A stretch of 64,000 nt of DNA from Shewanella electrodiphila (GTDB taxonomy: Bacteria; Pseudomonadota; Gammaproteobacteria; Enterobacterales; Shewanellaceae), in NCBI RefSeq assembly GCF_023283985.1, contig NZ_JAKIKU010000008.1:62001-126000 (forward strand). Reading direction: 5' to 3'. Both the position numbers and the translations under genes were made by a program. Positions 7,749 through 17,939 of this stretch are shown piece after piece. Positions within the stretch are counted from its first letter, which is position 1, and each line of letters begins with the position of its first letter. Below the pieces are notes generated by a model. It did not search any database and was not told where the DNA came from. It saw only the letters and a list, made by a program, of their open reading frames with translations.

Positions 7749-10700
7749 TTAATCTGTTGCTTGGGAGGAGTGTTGACGAATTTGCTTAATCAACTCAACC
7801 GCATCTTCAAACTGATAACCTTTAATCATTAACCCTACTGGTTTTAATTGATCCCAGGTTTGATGATTCACCTGCATCTCTAGGCTATCAATCATATCGA
7901 TTGCACTCGCATCACCGTCATCTAGCAACACCAACAGTTCATCTAATAAACTGAGAAAAGCATCGTTACTAATGAGATCAGCTGACTCAGTCTTTACTTT
8001 TGACTCATTATTATTCAACCATAGATCTATGGCTTCACATAATGACCTCACCAGCATATCAATGGCATTAAGTTCAACTGAAAACTCAACTTCGTCAATC
8101 AAGTTCTTTTCAAGTTCCGCAGCAAGCTCAGACAGTTTATTACTGGCTAAATTACCCGATAAACCTTTAAGAGTATGAGCAAATCTAACAGCATCCTCTC
8201 GATTATCAGCTTCTATCGCGGCTGCTATTTGCGTTGCAATATTGCGTTTACCTTCAACAAAACGAGTTAAAATCTTTCGATATAATCTGGCTGAGTTCTG
8301 CACCAGTTGCAAACCACGATCGACATCAATATCTGGGTGTTGTGGCCAGGTTTCCACTTTAATATTGGCAGTTTTTTCAGGTGTGGCTAACTCGATATCG
8401 CTGACTTTATCGCCTAAATATTTAAGTAAGGTTTGATAAAGTAAAGCAACCTCTATCGGCTTAGCCACATGGTCATTCATCCCTACACTGAGGCACTTTT
8501 CTTTATCTCCCGCCATCGCATTAGCCGTCATTGCAATAACAGGTAAAGTTTCGTACGCAGGATTCTTTCGCAACTGTTCTGTGGCGGTATAACCATCCAT
8601 GACTGGCATTTGGCAATCCATTAATACTAAGTCAAATTCTTGCTGAGCTAATTTATCTAAGCCAATCTGACCATTATCAGCAATCGTTAAATCAATTCCC
8701 ACTTGCTCTAAAAACTCTGTAGCAACTTCTTGATTCATATCGTTATCTTCAACTAACAATATTTTTTTACCATTCAATTGCTGTAATAAGGCTTCATTAA
8801 GCTCTGTGGCTTTTGCCCTAACTGGCATATGCCCTTGCTTACCTAGCGCCGACATAATGGCATCAAGTAAACGAGACGCGCTAACAGGTTTGGTTATATA
8901 GCCATTAATTCCCATGTCATTGATAGAATCTGTAAATTCCGTTGTTGCATGAGCTGAAACCATAATGGTAAGCGGTGGGTTTGCACTTTGCTGGATGATG
9001 GTTTCAGCTGTAGCAAGGCCATCAAGCCCTGGCATTTTCCAATCAATTAAGGCTAGTTTATATTCATTAGAATGGCACATTGATATCGCTTCTGTGCCAT
9101 CTTTGGCCAGCGCGACGTTAAAGCCCATGCTTTTAAGCATAGTGTGTAAAATGTCTCGTGCGGTTTGATTATCATCAACCACTAAGATTTCCATCCCTTC
9201 CAGCTCTTGAGTCACTTTAAGCTGCAGGTCATCAGCCTTACTGACATTAGCAGAAAAGTAAAAAGTGCTGCCGATACCGCGCTTACTTTCAACACCAATT
9301 TCTCCCTCCATCAGCTCTACAAGTTGCTTACAAATCGCTAAACCTAACCCTGTTCCGCCATACTTTCTGGTTGTTGAACTGTCAGCTTGGCTAAACGACT
9401 TAAACAGTTTGTTGCATTGTTCCGGAGTTAAACCGATACCGCTATCTCTCACACTGAACTTAAGCTCAAGTTCATCACCTTGCTGACTAATAGATTCAAT
9501 CGCTAAAATCACTTCACCACGATCAGTAAACTTAATCGCATTATTCATCAAGTTTATCAACACCTGACTTAACCTGAGCGGATCGCCCATTAAATGACTC
9601 GGAATATTTGGCGCAACAGAGAACAGCAACTCTAATTGTTTCTCAGCCGCTTTTGCGGCAAACATGTCACTGAGATCTTCCAACATGGTATCAAGCTGGA
9701 ATGGCACGATTTCAATCTCCATTTTTCCAGCTTCAATTTTTGAAAAGTCCAAAATATCATTAATAATCCCAAGTAAGGATTTAGACGCTCGCTCAATTTT
9801 CTCAACAAAATTATGTTGTTTCTTATTTAAATCGGTTTGCAGACACAGGTGTGACATACCAATAATGGCGTTCATGGGGGTTCTAATTTCATGGGACATA
9901 TTCGCTAAGAAATCACTTTTAGCTTTACTGGCAGCATCAGCTTCGTCTTTGGCTTGTTTCAACTCGTTTGATACTGTCATTAAACTGGTTATATCTGCCA
10001 TTGAAACCACTGAAGATGTCACTTCTCCTTGCTCATTTTTAAGCGCGGCAAAGGTCATGTCCATCCAAATATTTTCACCATTTTGGCTGAGTACCCGTGG
10101 TTCAATATTAAAGTTTTCAAACGCCCCACTGATTAACAAATCAAATCTTTCTCTGGCTAATACTTTATCTTCTACAACCATGAACTCGAAAAACAGCTTA
10201 CCTTCTAAATCGTTGGAGTTAATGCCAATATTACGACCAAAATGCTCATTGCAATTAATAATCACACCATTAGTATCAATATTAACAATGCCCATCTCTG
10301 CTGTATTAAGTAAGGTGCGTAAGTGCTTTTCCCTATCAGCTAAACGAGTTTCAGCATTCTTACGATCGGTAATATTCATCAAATAGCCATTCCAGAGAAT
10401 GGCATCATTTGCTAATGCTTGACCTTTAGCACCAGCCTGCAACCAAATCACCTCACCAGAGGGGTGTCGGTACCTAAATTCAGTGACCCAATGTAAACCG
10501 TCTTCGCCTTTACCCGACAAATCATCAATAACCGTTTGTCTTTCAGTGTCAATAATACGCCCGATTAATAAATCTAAATCTTGCATTAACATGTCGCGAG
10601 GAAAACCGATGATGCTAATACACGCCTCAGAGAGGAAGCTAAACTCTCGTTCAGTCTCCGAGTGCCATATCATTTGATACACTAAATTAGGTAAGGATTC

Positions 10701-13055
10701 GGTGATGTTTTCTAACTGTTTTTGTGAGTTTTGAATCGCTTCTAAAGCCTTTTTACTTTCAGTGACATCATTAATACTGCCATCGAACCATAATGGTTTT
10801 CCTTGCTCATCATAGCTGGCTTTGCCTTTCTCATGGATCCATTTGACGCTACCATCACGATGAAAAATGCGATACTCAACATCAAAGTTTTGCTGAGTTT
10901 CAATTGCCTGAGATATTGCCGTAAAACAATCGGCATCGTCATCAGGATGGATAATGGTATTAAACTGAAGTTTATGGCTTTCTATCAGATCTGAGGCTGG
11001 ATAACCGGTTATGTCTGCGATGTTATTACTGACATATTCCATCGTCCAATTATCGCTTATGCGGGTTCGATATATTGCACCCGGTATATTAGCCACCAAG
11101 CCTCTAAAACGGCTTTCGCTGTCTTTTATCTTACGTTCGATAGCCATCTGACTGGTGAGATCGCGAATAGTGGCAGCAATTTGTTTCTTGCCATCATGGG
11201 CTATCGGCAGTAAGGCTAAGTTAATTTCTACCCTAATTTCTGTGTTATCAGATTTTAATGCCACCCAACCTTCTTTCGGGGTGGTGAAACGGGTTAACCC
11301 TTGCTCTAAAAAGACAGCCCTTACTGCATCATGCTTTTCTCTAAAACGCTCAGGAAATAGCAATTCAACATTAATATCTAAAAGTGCATCAGCTGGATAG
11401 CCAAATAATTCCTGGCAACGTGTATTAGTAAAAATAATACCGCCATGTTCATCAACAATTAACATGGCTTGAGGCGATGACTCTATCACTGCATTTGACC
11501 ATAGCGCTGCAGAAAATTGCTCTGTCACATCAGTAAATAGCATCTCTACAGAAATGATGTCACCAGAGTCAGCAACAAGAGGCTGCATAAAGACATCCAA
11601 GCGTCTTATTTGGCTATCGGCAGCGAGCATTTCAACTTGGTGTGCAGGCACAATTTTTCCTTCCAGTGCTTGCTCCATATAATTCCAATTAACCTCATTA
11701 ATTGGATCAGCAGTAAACATCCGCTGGTACTTCCTTTTCAAAGTATCAGCATCAACCCCTAGTACTTTCTTTACTCCATCACTCACTTGAGCTAACTGCC
11801 CTTTTGGGTCTAAAGAACAATAAAATGACTTATCACTCATACCATCGATTAGACTTGCAAAGCGGCTGCCAGTAGAGTCTTTTAACGCCAACTCTCTTTC
11901 TGCTAGTAGGTCAGCTAATTGATTAAACTTATTGGTTAATGTCGACACTTCCGAAATGTTAACTTTATCAGAGGGCAAGCGATCAATTTTCCCTTCACCA
12001 AAGTCCATAATGCCATTTTCTAGGTTTTCTAGAGGACGGCTTAAACGTTTAGATGCAAGAATGCTAGTGAATAACAGCGCAATTGATAACAACAATAATA
12101 TGAAGGCTAATCTTGAAAGGTTGGATAGAAAATACTGATTGAGCTCACTGTCACTGGTCGCAATAACCACTTGCCAATTTAGCGATGACACGATTGCGAC
12201 ACTGACAAGAAAACGGTCGCCTGAAACAGTAATCGCTTCAGTTTGACCAGCTATGTTGTTTGCCAGTAAAGATCTTAATTGATCATTTTGTGGGTCATCA
12301 GACAGCCACTTGTCACTACTGCCTTTTAAATCACTGTTAGCTGAATCGTAAAAAATGACTTTGTCGTTGTCATCAAGAACGACTAAATTTTTACTTGGGA
12401 TCTTCATTATTTGCGGCAGTTTATTTAATGCAACATCTGCAGTAACGACTCCGTAACGATCATCAAGACTCCCGAAAGCTTTAGAGTAAGTCACCATTAA
12501 GATGTTACTCGCGCCTTCGTCAAAATACGGTTCAGACCAAACACCAGTGTTACTGTTCATCGCATCAGTCCACCAGCTCCAACTACCATCGGTATAATCG
12601 TAAGCCTCAGCACCAATATCGATAATATTGATATCATTACCTTCCCGATATGCAAAGGGAGCGTAACGAAGTTTGTCAGTCAAAAAATTAGGACGATAAG
12701 CGATCGCACTGCCAAAAATACTCGGATTACGCTGGAGTCGATTAATTAATAACAGCTCAATTTTTTCAATGTCACCATATATATTATTACTATCGATATA
12801 AGTTAAATAGTCAGAAAGACCGCGAGTAGTATTTTGAACGGAATCCAAAACAAAATTAAGGTGATTAGCAGAAAGTACCGCCTGTTGCTCTAGGCGTTGA
12901 TATACATCTTCTTCATGTTCTAGGTAATTAATCCAGCCATTAAAACCATACACTAACGCCATGATTAAAATCAGCGGCAAGGCAATAAAAGCCAAAATTC
13001 GACTTCGAAAACTGTGTAATATCTGCTTATTTTTATCCATAAATACAAGTCTCAT
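7749..13055 (-). CDS. Giant hybrid sensor histidine kinase (Cache-HAMP-multi-PAS-HisKA-HATPase-REC-REC-HPt)
   Basis: This 1768-residue protein carries a complete phosphorelay. An N-terminal membrane segment (about 20-38), a periplasmic Cache-like sensor (about 40-310), a second membrane segment (about 315-340) and a HAMP linker come first. Roughly five PAS/PAC repeats occupy about residues 400-1030. HisKA follows with phospho-His1055 in M-S-H-E-I-R-T-P, then an HATPase with the G-G-T-G-L-G-L box. Two receivers carry Asp1338 and Asp1480. An HPt domain carries His1627 in AHTLKG. The extra input PAS modules and double receiver make it much larger than BarA or ArcB. The HD-GYP regulator just downstream is the likely output partner. 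The start could instead be the ATG at 13040; neither start has a strong ribosome binding site. Confidence 0.9.
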   Translation of the reverse strand: MRLVFMDKNKQILHSFRSRILAFIALPLILIMALVYGFNGWINYLEHEEDVYQRLEQQAVLSANHLNFVLDSVQNTTRGLSDYLTYIDSNNIYGDIEKIELLLINRLQRNPSIFGSAIAYRPNFLTDKLRYAPFAYREGNDINIIDIGAEAYDYTDGSWSWWTDAMNSNTGVWSEPYFDEGASNILMVTYSKAFGSLDDRYGVVTADVALNKLPQIMKIPSKNLVVLDDNDKVIFYDSANSDLKGSSDKWLSDDPQNDQLRSLLANNIAGQTEAITVSGDRFLVSVAIVSSLNWQVVIATSDSELNQYFLSNLSRLAFILLLLSIALLFTSILASKRLSRPLENLENGIMDFGEGKIDRLPSDKVNISEVSTLTNKFNQLADLLAERELALKDSTGSRFASLIDGMSDKSFYCSLDPKGQLAQVSDGVKKVLGVDADTLKRKYQRMFTADPINEVNWNYMEQALEGKIVPAHQVEMLAADSQIRRLDVFMQPLVADSGDIISVEMLFTDVTEQFSAALWSNAVIESSPQAMLIVDEHGGIIFTNTRCQELFGYPADALLDINVELLFPERFREKHDAVRAVFLEQGLTRFTTPKEGWVALKSDNTEIRVEINLALLPIAHDGKKQIAATIRDLTSQMAIERKIKDSESRFRGLVANIPGAIYRTRISDNWTMEYVSNNIADITGYPASDLIESHKLQFNTIIHPDDDADCFTAISQAIETQQNFDVEYRIFHRDGSVKWIHEKGKASYDEQGKPLWFDGSINDVTESKKALEAIQNSQKQLENITESLPNLVYQMIWHSETEREFSFLSEACISIIGFPRDMLMQDLDLLIGRIIDTERQTVIDDLSGKGEDGLHWVTEFRYRHPSGEVIWLQAGAKGQALANDAILWNGYLMNITDRKNAETRLADREKHLRTLLNTAEMGIVNIDTNGVIINCNEHFGRNIGINSNDLEGKLFFEFMVVEDKVLARERFDLLISGAFENFNIEPRVLSQNGENIWMDMTFAALKNEQGEVTSSVVSMADITSLMTVSNELKQAKDEADAASKAKSDFLANMSHEIRTPMNAIIGMSHLCLQTDLNKKQHNFVEKIERASKSLLGIINDILDFSKIEAGKMEIEIVPFQLDTMLEDLSDMFAAKAAEKQLELLFSVAPNIPSHLMGDPLRLSQVLINLMNNAIKFTDRGEVILAIESISQQGDELELKFSVRDSGIGLTPEQCNKLFKSFSQADSSTTRKYGGTGLGLAICKQLVELMEGEIGVESKRGIGSTFYFSANVSKADDLQLKVTQELEGMEILVVDDNQTARDILHTMLKSMGFNVALAKDGTEAISMCHSNEYKLALIDWKMPGLDGLATAETIIQQSANPPLTIMVSAHATTEFTDSINDMGINGYITKPVSASRLLDAIMSALGKQGHMPVRAKATELNEALLQQLNGKKILLVEDNDMNQEVATEFLEQVGIDLTIADNGQIGLDKLAQQEFDLVLMDCQMPVMDGYTATEQLRKNPAYETLPVIAMTANAMAGDKEKCLSVGMNDHVAKPIEVALLYQTLLKYLGDKVSDIELATPEKTANIKVETWPQHPDIDVDRGLQLVQNSARLYRKILTRFVEGKRNIATQIAAAIEADNREDAVRFAHTLKGLSGNLASNKLSELAAELEKNLIDEVEFSVELNAIDMLVRSLCEAIDLWLNNNESKVKTESADLISNDAFLSLLDELLVLLDDGDASAIDMIDSLEMQVNHQTWDQLKPVGLMIKGYQFEDAVELIKQIRQHSSQATD

Positions 13056-13421
13056 TTACAAGTCAAAATTTGATTATTGCCAATCTTAAACAGCGGTTTT
13101 CCTTAACTTGGCTTATTCATACCATGCCCACAGTAAATCATGGGCTGACATTAACCAATACATCATAAGAAGGATTGGACTGCTCAAAAAACACCCTTAT
13201 TACTATAACCCTTAAGCCTATGATTGCAATTACAAATGTGCTGAAACAATAATCAAATATTTAATCTTCATTGTATTTAAAGCCTAATCAAGAAACATAA
13301 AACAGTACAACTAAAGTAGCAATCTTGATTTCTAAGGGATTTCTTCAGTTCATCAATATTCGATCTTTTATATAAAATCTATCGTATGATGATGTAATTC
13401 ATAGATTTACAAGGCCTTAAT
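13056..13421. other. Divergent promoter region between hybrid kinase and ABC operon
   Basis: No coding frame or RNA gene is visible in these 366 bases. They must hold the promoters of the two divergent operons. A short AAGG motif precedes the ABC ATPase start. I do not see a convincing operator. Confidence 0.45.
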
Positions 13422-14102
13422 ATGCAAACAGTCGAAACCAATCTTGTTAGTCAACTCTCACTTGTTTCTAAAGGGTTTACTGACGGCGACAGATACCATC
13501 AGGTTCTCGATTGCGTAGATTTAGCCTTGCACTCTGGGGATACCATCGCACTCACAGGTCCTAGCGGAACAGGCAAAAGTACCTTACTCAATATTATTGC
13601 CGGATTTGAAAAAATCGATAGCGGTGAATTACAGCTTTTAGGCCAGCAAGCCCAGTGTTGGCAAGACAACCATTGGAGCCACTTTCGTCGCCAACAACTT
13701 GGCATCGTATTCCAACAGTTTAATCTACTTACCCCGCTCAATGTCCTCGACAATATCCGATTTCCGTTACAGCTAAACAAACTCAAGTGGAGCCCTTGGG
13801 CTGATGAACTTATCAATCAACTTGATTTACGTGAAGTCCTTGCAAGACCAGTAGAAACCTTATCAGGCGGTCAGCAGCAGCGGGTTGCGATAGCAAGAGC
13901 CCTCATTCATAAACCCAGTTTATTGCTGGCTGATGAACCCACGGGGAATCTCGATGAAAAAGCGGGACAGCAAGTGATGCAGTTACTATGTGAATTGGCA
14001 CAAGCGGCTAATACAACAATATTAATGGTAACCCATAGCGATACTTGTGCTAATTACATGCAAAGGCGCTGGCATCTAGAGCAAGGAAAAATCCATGAGT
14101 AG
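13422..14102 (+). CDS. ABC transporter ATP-binding protein (LolD/MacB type)
   Basis: The 226-residue ATPase has all ABC hallmarks: Walker A G-P-S-G-T-G-K-S-T at residues 46-54, the Q-loop at VFQQ (97-100), signature LSGGQ at 147-151, Walker B LLLADEP at 167-173, and a switch His in VTHSD. It belongs to the family that powers FtsX-like permeases rather than classical solute importers. It overlaps the next gene by 8 bases, so the permease and ATPase are made together. Together with the next two genes it forms an AttEFGH-like operon. The substrate is unknown; lipoprotein or lipid handling is a family-based guess. Confidence 0.9.
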   Translation: MQTVETNLVSQLSLVSKGFTDGDRYHQVLDCVDLALHSGDTIALTGPSGTGKSTLLNIIAGFEKIDSGELQLLGQQAQCWQDNHWSHFRRQQLGIVFQQFNLLTPLNVLDNIRFPLQLNKLKWSPWADELINQLDLREVLARPVETLSGGQQQRVAIARALIHKPSLLLADEPTGNLDEKAGQQVMQLLCELAQAANTTILMVTHSDTCANYMQRRWHLEQGKIHE

Positions 14103-16692
14103 CCTTGCCGAGATAAGATTAAGCTTAAATGTTTTCTTGGCTCATTATAAGCATGCCCCACTGCAAGCTGGTGCCATTTTGCTCGGCATCATTTTAGCCG
14201 TCACATTACTGATTGGGGTTAAATCAACCAATGAGAATGCTGTTCGTAGTTACAGTGAAGCAACCGAGTTACTCAGTCAGCGTGCAAGTTTGCTCATAAC
14301 ACCGAATCCAGGTGAGCGATATTTAACCGAAGAGGTGTATTTTAGATTACGCCAATCAGGTATCAGCAACGCATTAGCGATTGTTAGTGGGCTCGCTGTA
14401 GATCCAGAAGGTCGACGCTGGCAGGTTCAAGGCAGTGATTTGTTTGCGGCAATCAACCTACAAACGACTCAAGCTACTGTAAATGAATCAATTACAAATG
14501 ATGAAAATACCCGTCAGCAAAACAATCTAGTTAACTCAGATATTCCTATTGCTAAACTGCTTGCTGCTGAAAACATTTTATTAATGAGCCAATCATTAGC
14601 CAATAAAGTGGCACCTAATGGTGAGTTTTATCTGCAAGATCCTATAGATAAGCAGAAACCGATCAAACTTGAAGTGATTGGCTTAGATGATGAATTAGGA
14701 CTTGGAAATGCCATTGTTGCCGATATTTCTCTGGCACAAAGACTGTTAAATCAACCTCAACAGCTGTCTTACATCGCACTGTTTGATGATCCTGAGTCAT
14801 TGATAAATCAAATAACTCAACGCAATCTATTGCAACAACAAGCTAATATTACCGAGCAAGACCAAGGCCAAGCGCTGCAAGAGTTAACTCGTAGCTTCCA
14901 TTTAAACCTTAATGCAATGAGCATGCTTGCCTTTGTAGTTGGGCTTTTCATCGCCTATAACGGTGTCCGCTACAGCTTAATGAAACGTCAAAAATTACTG
15001 GTTCAATTACTACAACTTGGCATTCAAAAAAATCATTTAATGATTGCATTAATCTGTGAGCTGACTTTACTGGTGTTAATCGGCTCTATTATCGGTTTTA
15101 TTTTGGGGCTTCAACTGAGTTTATGGCTACAACCAATGGTGGCAATGACCTTGGAGCAACTTTATGGCGCCAGACTTATGCCGGGATCTTGGCAGTGGCA
15201 ATGGTTAGTTCAAGCGATGTTGCTTACACTGTTCGCAGGCCTGCTCGCATGTTTGCCACTCTATCGACAACTGACCAACCAGCCACTAGCGAGAATAAGC
15301 ACTAAAATAGGCCAAGTCAGTCACTTAATCCGAACCCATCGAATCCAGTTTACAATTGCAATATCTAGTCTTGCTTGCTGTGCAATTGCCTTCCCTTTCG
15401 CAAAGCAATATCAAGTTAGCTTAGGGTTAATGGGCGTTGTGATTATTGCCATTCCTCTTTTATTGCCCTTAACCATCTATAAAATCAGTCAATGGCTTGC
15501 TCGGCTTTGTCCTGCTGGAATTTGGCATTACATGATTGCAGAAACCAAAGAGCTCATAGGCCCTTTATCACTCGCGATGATGGCAATGCTGTTAGCCTTA
15601 ACTGCAAACATTTCAATGAATACCTTAGTCGGGAGTTTTGAGGTCACGTTAAAAACTTGGCTTGAGAGTCGCCTACATGCGGATTTATACATGCGTCCTG
15701 CCAGTGATAAAATCTTAGACATAAATGACTTTTTAGACCAAAACGACAAGGTCACTGGCATATATAACCAATGGACAATTAATTCCACCTATCAAAATAT
15801 GCCGATAGAACTTGTCAGTAGAGACTTATATTCAACCAAGGTAACCAGCTCATTAAAAGCCCAAACCAATGATTTATGGTCTGAGTTTCAATCAGGTAAC
15901 CAAATCCTCATTAGTGAACCCATTGCGATTAAATATGGTTTGAATTTGGGCGACAGCTTTTCTATTGCTCCATTTACCAAAGCGCTCTCCATTACATCAC
16001 AGCCCATTACATCACAGCCCATTTCATCACAGCCCAATTCATTGCTACCGACGATTGGTGGAATATTTTTTGATTATGGTAACCCTAAAGGCCAAGTGGT
16101 GATCGACCAGCTGTTTTGGCAAAACATAGGCTTGCCTAAAAAACCCAAAAGTATTGCAGCCAGTTATCAAGGTGACGTTACTGAACTTGAACAACTATTA
16201 GTCGACACTAAGCTTATTGGCACTGCGCAAATGTACAATCAAGCCAAAATAAAACAGCAAGCGATTGCAATGTTCAAACAAACATTTTCCATCACTATGG
16301 TGCTGAATAGCCTCACTCTCATCGTCGCTGCAATTGGTTTATTTAGTGCCTGTTTAATGCTCACGCAAGCAAGGCAAGCGCCGCTCGCAAAACTATATGC
16401 CTTAGGGCTCAGTAAAGGCCAATTAAGACTGATGACATTCGTGCAGATGCAGCTCATAGTATTGCTCACTTGCTTAGTGGCATTGCCAACAGGAGCAATC
16501 TTGGGTTATTTACTGATAAATAAAGTCACGCTGCAGGCCTTCGGTTGGAGTATCGCCATGCTATGGGACTGGCATGCCTACATTCGCGTGGTTGTTATTG
16601 CGCTTACAACAAGTGCTGTCGCTATTGCAATTCCTCTATATTGGCAGACAAGAAAACCATTGATAAATAGCTTGCAGCAGGAGGCATTATGA
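14095..16692 (+). CDS. FtsX-family ABC transporter permease
   Basis: The 865-residue permease has an N-terminal membrane anchor (about residues 25-45) and a large periplasmic region. A first cluster of membrane segments runs from about residue 280 to 465, with another near 495-515. A second periplasmic region and a final FtsX core (about 735-855) follow. This is the duplicated-FtsX layout of permeases that act on the outer face of the inner membrane rather than moving small solutes across it. It overlaps the ATPase upstream and the lipoprotein downstream (ATGA overlap). A 15-bp tandem repeat adds three ITSQP-like pentapeptides near residue 635, which look like a recent linker expansion. The substrate is unknown. 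Confidence 0.85.
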   Translation: MSSLAEIRLSLNVFLAHYKHAPLQAGAILLGIILAVTLLIGVKSTNENAVRSYSEATELLSQRASLLITPNPGERYLTEEVYFRLRQSGISNALAIVSGLAVDPEGRRWQVQGSDLFAAINLQTTQATVNESITNDENTRQQNNLVNSDIPIAKLLAAENILLMSQSLANKVAPNGEFYLQDPIDKQKPIKLEVIGLDDELGLGNAIVADISLAQRLLNQPQQLSYIALFDDPESLINQITQRNLLQQQANITEQDQGQALQELTRSFHLNLNAMSMLAFVVGLFIAYNGVRYSLMKRQKLLVQLLQLGIQKNHLMIALICELTLLVLIGSIIGFILGLQLSLWLQPMVAMTLEQLYGARLMPGSWQWQWLVQAMLLTLFAGLLACLPLYRQLTNQPLARISTKIGQVSHLIRTHRIQFTIAISSLACCAIAFPFAKQYQVSLGLMGVVIIAIPLLLPLTIYKISQWLARLCPAGIWHYMIAETKELIGPLSLAMMAMLLALTANISMNTLVGSFEVTLKTWLESRLHADLYMRPASDKILDINDFLDQNDKVTGIYNQWTINSTYQNMPIELVSRDLYSTKVTSSLKAQTNDLWSEFQSGNQILISEPIAIKYGLNLGDSFSIAPFTKALSITSQPITSQPISSQPNSLLPTIGGIFFDYGNPKGQVVIDQLFWQNIGLPKKPKSIAASYQGDVTELEQLLVDTKLIGTAQMYNQAKIKQQAIAMFKQTFSITMVLNSLTLIVAAIGLFSACLMLTQARQAPLAKLYALGLSKGQLRLMTFVQMQLIVLLTCLVALPTGAILGYLLINKVTLQAFGWSIAMLWDWHAYIRVVVIALTTSAVAIAIPLYWQTRKPLINSLQQEAL
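15991..16035 (+). repeat. In-frame 15-bp tandem repeat in the permease gene
   Basis: Three consecutive 15-bp units (ATTACATCACAGCCC, twice exact and once with one change) encode ITSQP-ITSQP-ISSQP. The reading frame is kept, so copy-number change would only lengthen or shorten a periplasmic loop. Confidence 0.9.
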
Positions 16693-17939
16693 AGCGGTTG
16701 CCCGATATATCGTTAACAGTAATCAACAATGCCCAACGGGCTAGCATATTCATGATTGCTTTAGTCACGTTAAGTGCCTGTCAGCCAGAGCCTGCATCAT
16801 CTATTAGTATGGGCGGGATTTTGGGTGATTCCTCCTCTCAATTAAACCAATACGCTACTGTTACCCCAGGTTATCAATTATCTTTTCCTGCAGATCATTT
16901 AAGTCATGATGATTTTCGCCAAGAGTGGTGGTATTTAACGGCCAATATGCAGACTGAATCAGGGGAGCAACTCGGTATTCAGTGGACACAATTTAGGATT
17001 GCACTTGCGCCCGAAGCCGCACAGTCTGCTATTTCAGACTTAGATGCTGCAAACCCTAACGCATTAAACCCTGACGCATTAAACCCTGAAGTATTAAACT
17101 CTGAAGCTTTAAACTTAGATAGCTCAAATTCAGAAGCATCAAATTGGGCAACATCACAAATATATATGTCCCATGCAGCATTAACGTCATCAGTAGCCCA
17201 TCAAGCTGCAGAAAAATGGTCAAGAGGTCACCCAGAACTGGCTAACGTTAGCGCAAAGCCATTCACAGCCAAACTGGATGATTGGCAATGGTTGAGCGGA
17301 TCAGATGGCCTTTTCCCCGCTACGTTATCTGTCGCAACGAATGAATTTAGTTATCAGCTTTCTTTAACCAGCCATGCGCCAATGCAATTGCAAGGTGACA
17401 AGGGTTACAGTATCAAAAGTGCTGATGCTGCTGTTGCCTCTTATTATTACAGCCAGCCATTTATTGATTTAAGCGGCACCGTCACAAGAAATGGAAAGCA
17501 AGAAGCTGTGACTGGTAAAGCTTGGTTAGACAGAGAGTGGAGTTCTCAGTTTTTGACTAAAGCACAACAAGGCTGGGATTGGTTTTCTATCCGTTTAGAT
17601 GATGAGTCTGCATTAATGCTATTTCAGCTACGCGGGGCAAATAAAGATTTACCTGCTTTTTACAGTGCCAGAAGAATGTTTGCTGATGGCACAGGCCGCA
17701 ATATCAGCGGCGATTCAAGTGAACTCATCGCGATGACAGCACTTCAGTGGCAACAAACCGCCAGTGGGCGTTATCCAGTGAGTTGGCAGTTAAGGATTCC
17801 TAGTGAACAGATTGATGTCACAGTTTCAGCACTCAACCCTAACAGCAATATGCCTTTATCCATCCCTTACTGGGAAGGCCCAATTGAAGTGAGTGGCAGC
17901 CACAATGGCAATGGTTATATGGAGCTCACAGGTTATTAG
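16689..17939 (+). CDS. AttH-like / lipocalin-like lipoprotein (CrtC-type hydrolase fold)
   Basis: The 416-residue protein starts with a lipoprotein signal: a hydrophobic stretch ending LSAC, with lipidation Cys31. The mature part matches the AttH/carotenoid 1,2-hydratase fold. It has an early QEWWYLTANM motif, then QWTQFRIALAP, YMSHAAL, and later GKAWLDREWSSQ and GWDWFSIRL. In this family a two-barrel lipocalin-like fold binds a hydrophobic ligand. It is typically encoded beside an ABC ATPase and an FtsX permease, as here. The start overlaps the permease stop (ATGA). An Asn/Leu-rich repeat insert lies between ALAPE and the YMSHAAL motif. The exact substrate is unknown. Confidence 0.82.
   Translation: MKRLPDISLTVINNAQRASIFMIALVTLSACQPEPASSISMGGILGDSSSQLNQYATVTPGYQLSFPADHLSHDDFRQEWWYLTANMQTESGEQLGIQWTQFRIALAPEAAQSAISDLDAANPNALNPDALNPEVLNSEALNLDSSNSEASNWATSQIYMSHAALTSSVAHQAAEKWSRGHPELANVSAKPFTAKLDDWQWLSGSDGLFPATLSVATNEFSYQLSLTSHAPMQLQGDKGYSIKSADAAVASYYYSQPFIDLSGTVTRNGKQEAVTGKAWLDREWSSQFLTKAQQGWDWFSIRLDDESALMLFQLRGANKDLPAFYSARRMFADGTGRNISGDSSELIAMTALQWQQTASGRYPVSWQLRIPSEQIDVTVSALNPNSNMPLSIPYWEGPIEVSGSHNGNGYMELTGY
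17051..17140 (+). repeat. In-frame degenerate 15-bp repeat in the AttH-like gene
   Basis: Six consecutive 15-bp units start with AAAC or AAAT. The first (AAACCCTAACGCATT) and second differ by one base, and later units decay. They encode pentapeptides such as NPNAL, NPDAL, NPEVL and NSEAL in a surface loop between two conserved motifs. Confidence 0.9.

Noticed and set aside
9664..10386. 240-codon plus-strand frame inside the hybrid kinase gene
   Set aside because: It is antisense to well-conserved HisKA and PAS domains with clear motifs, and its own composition has no family features.
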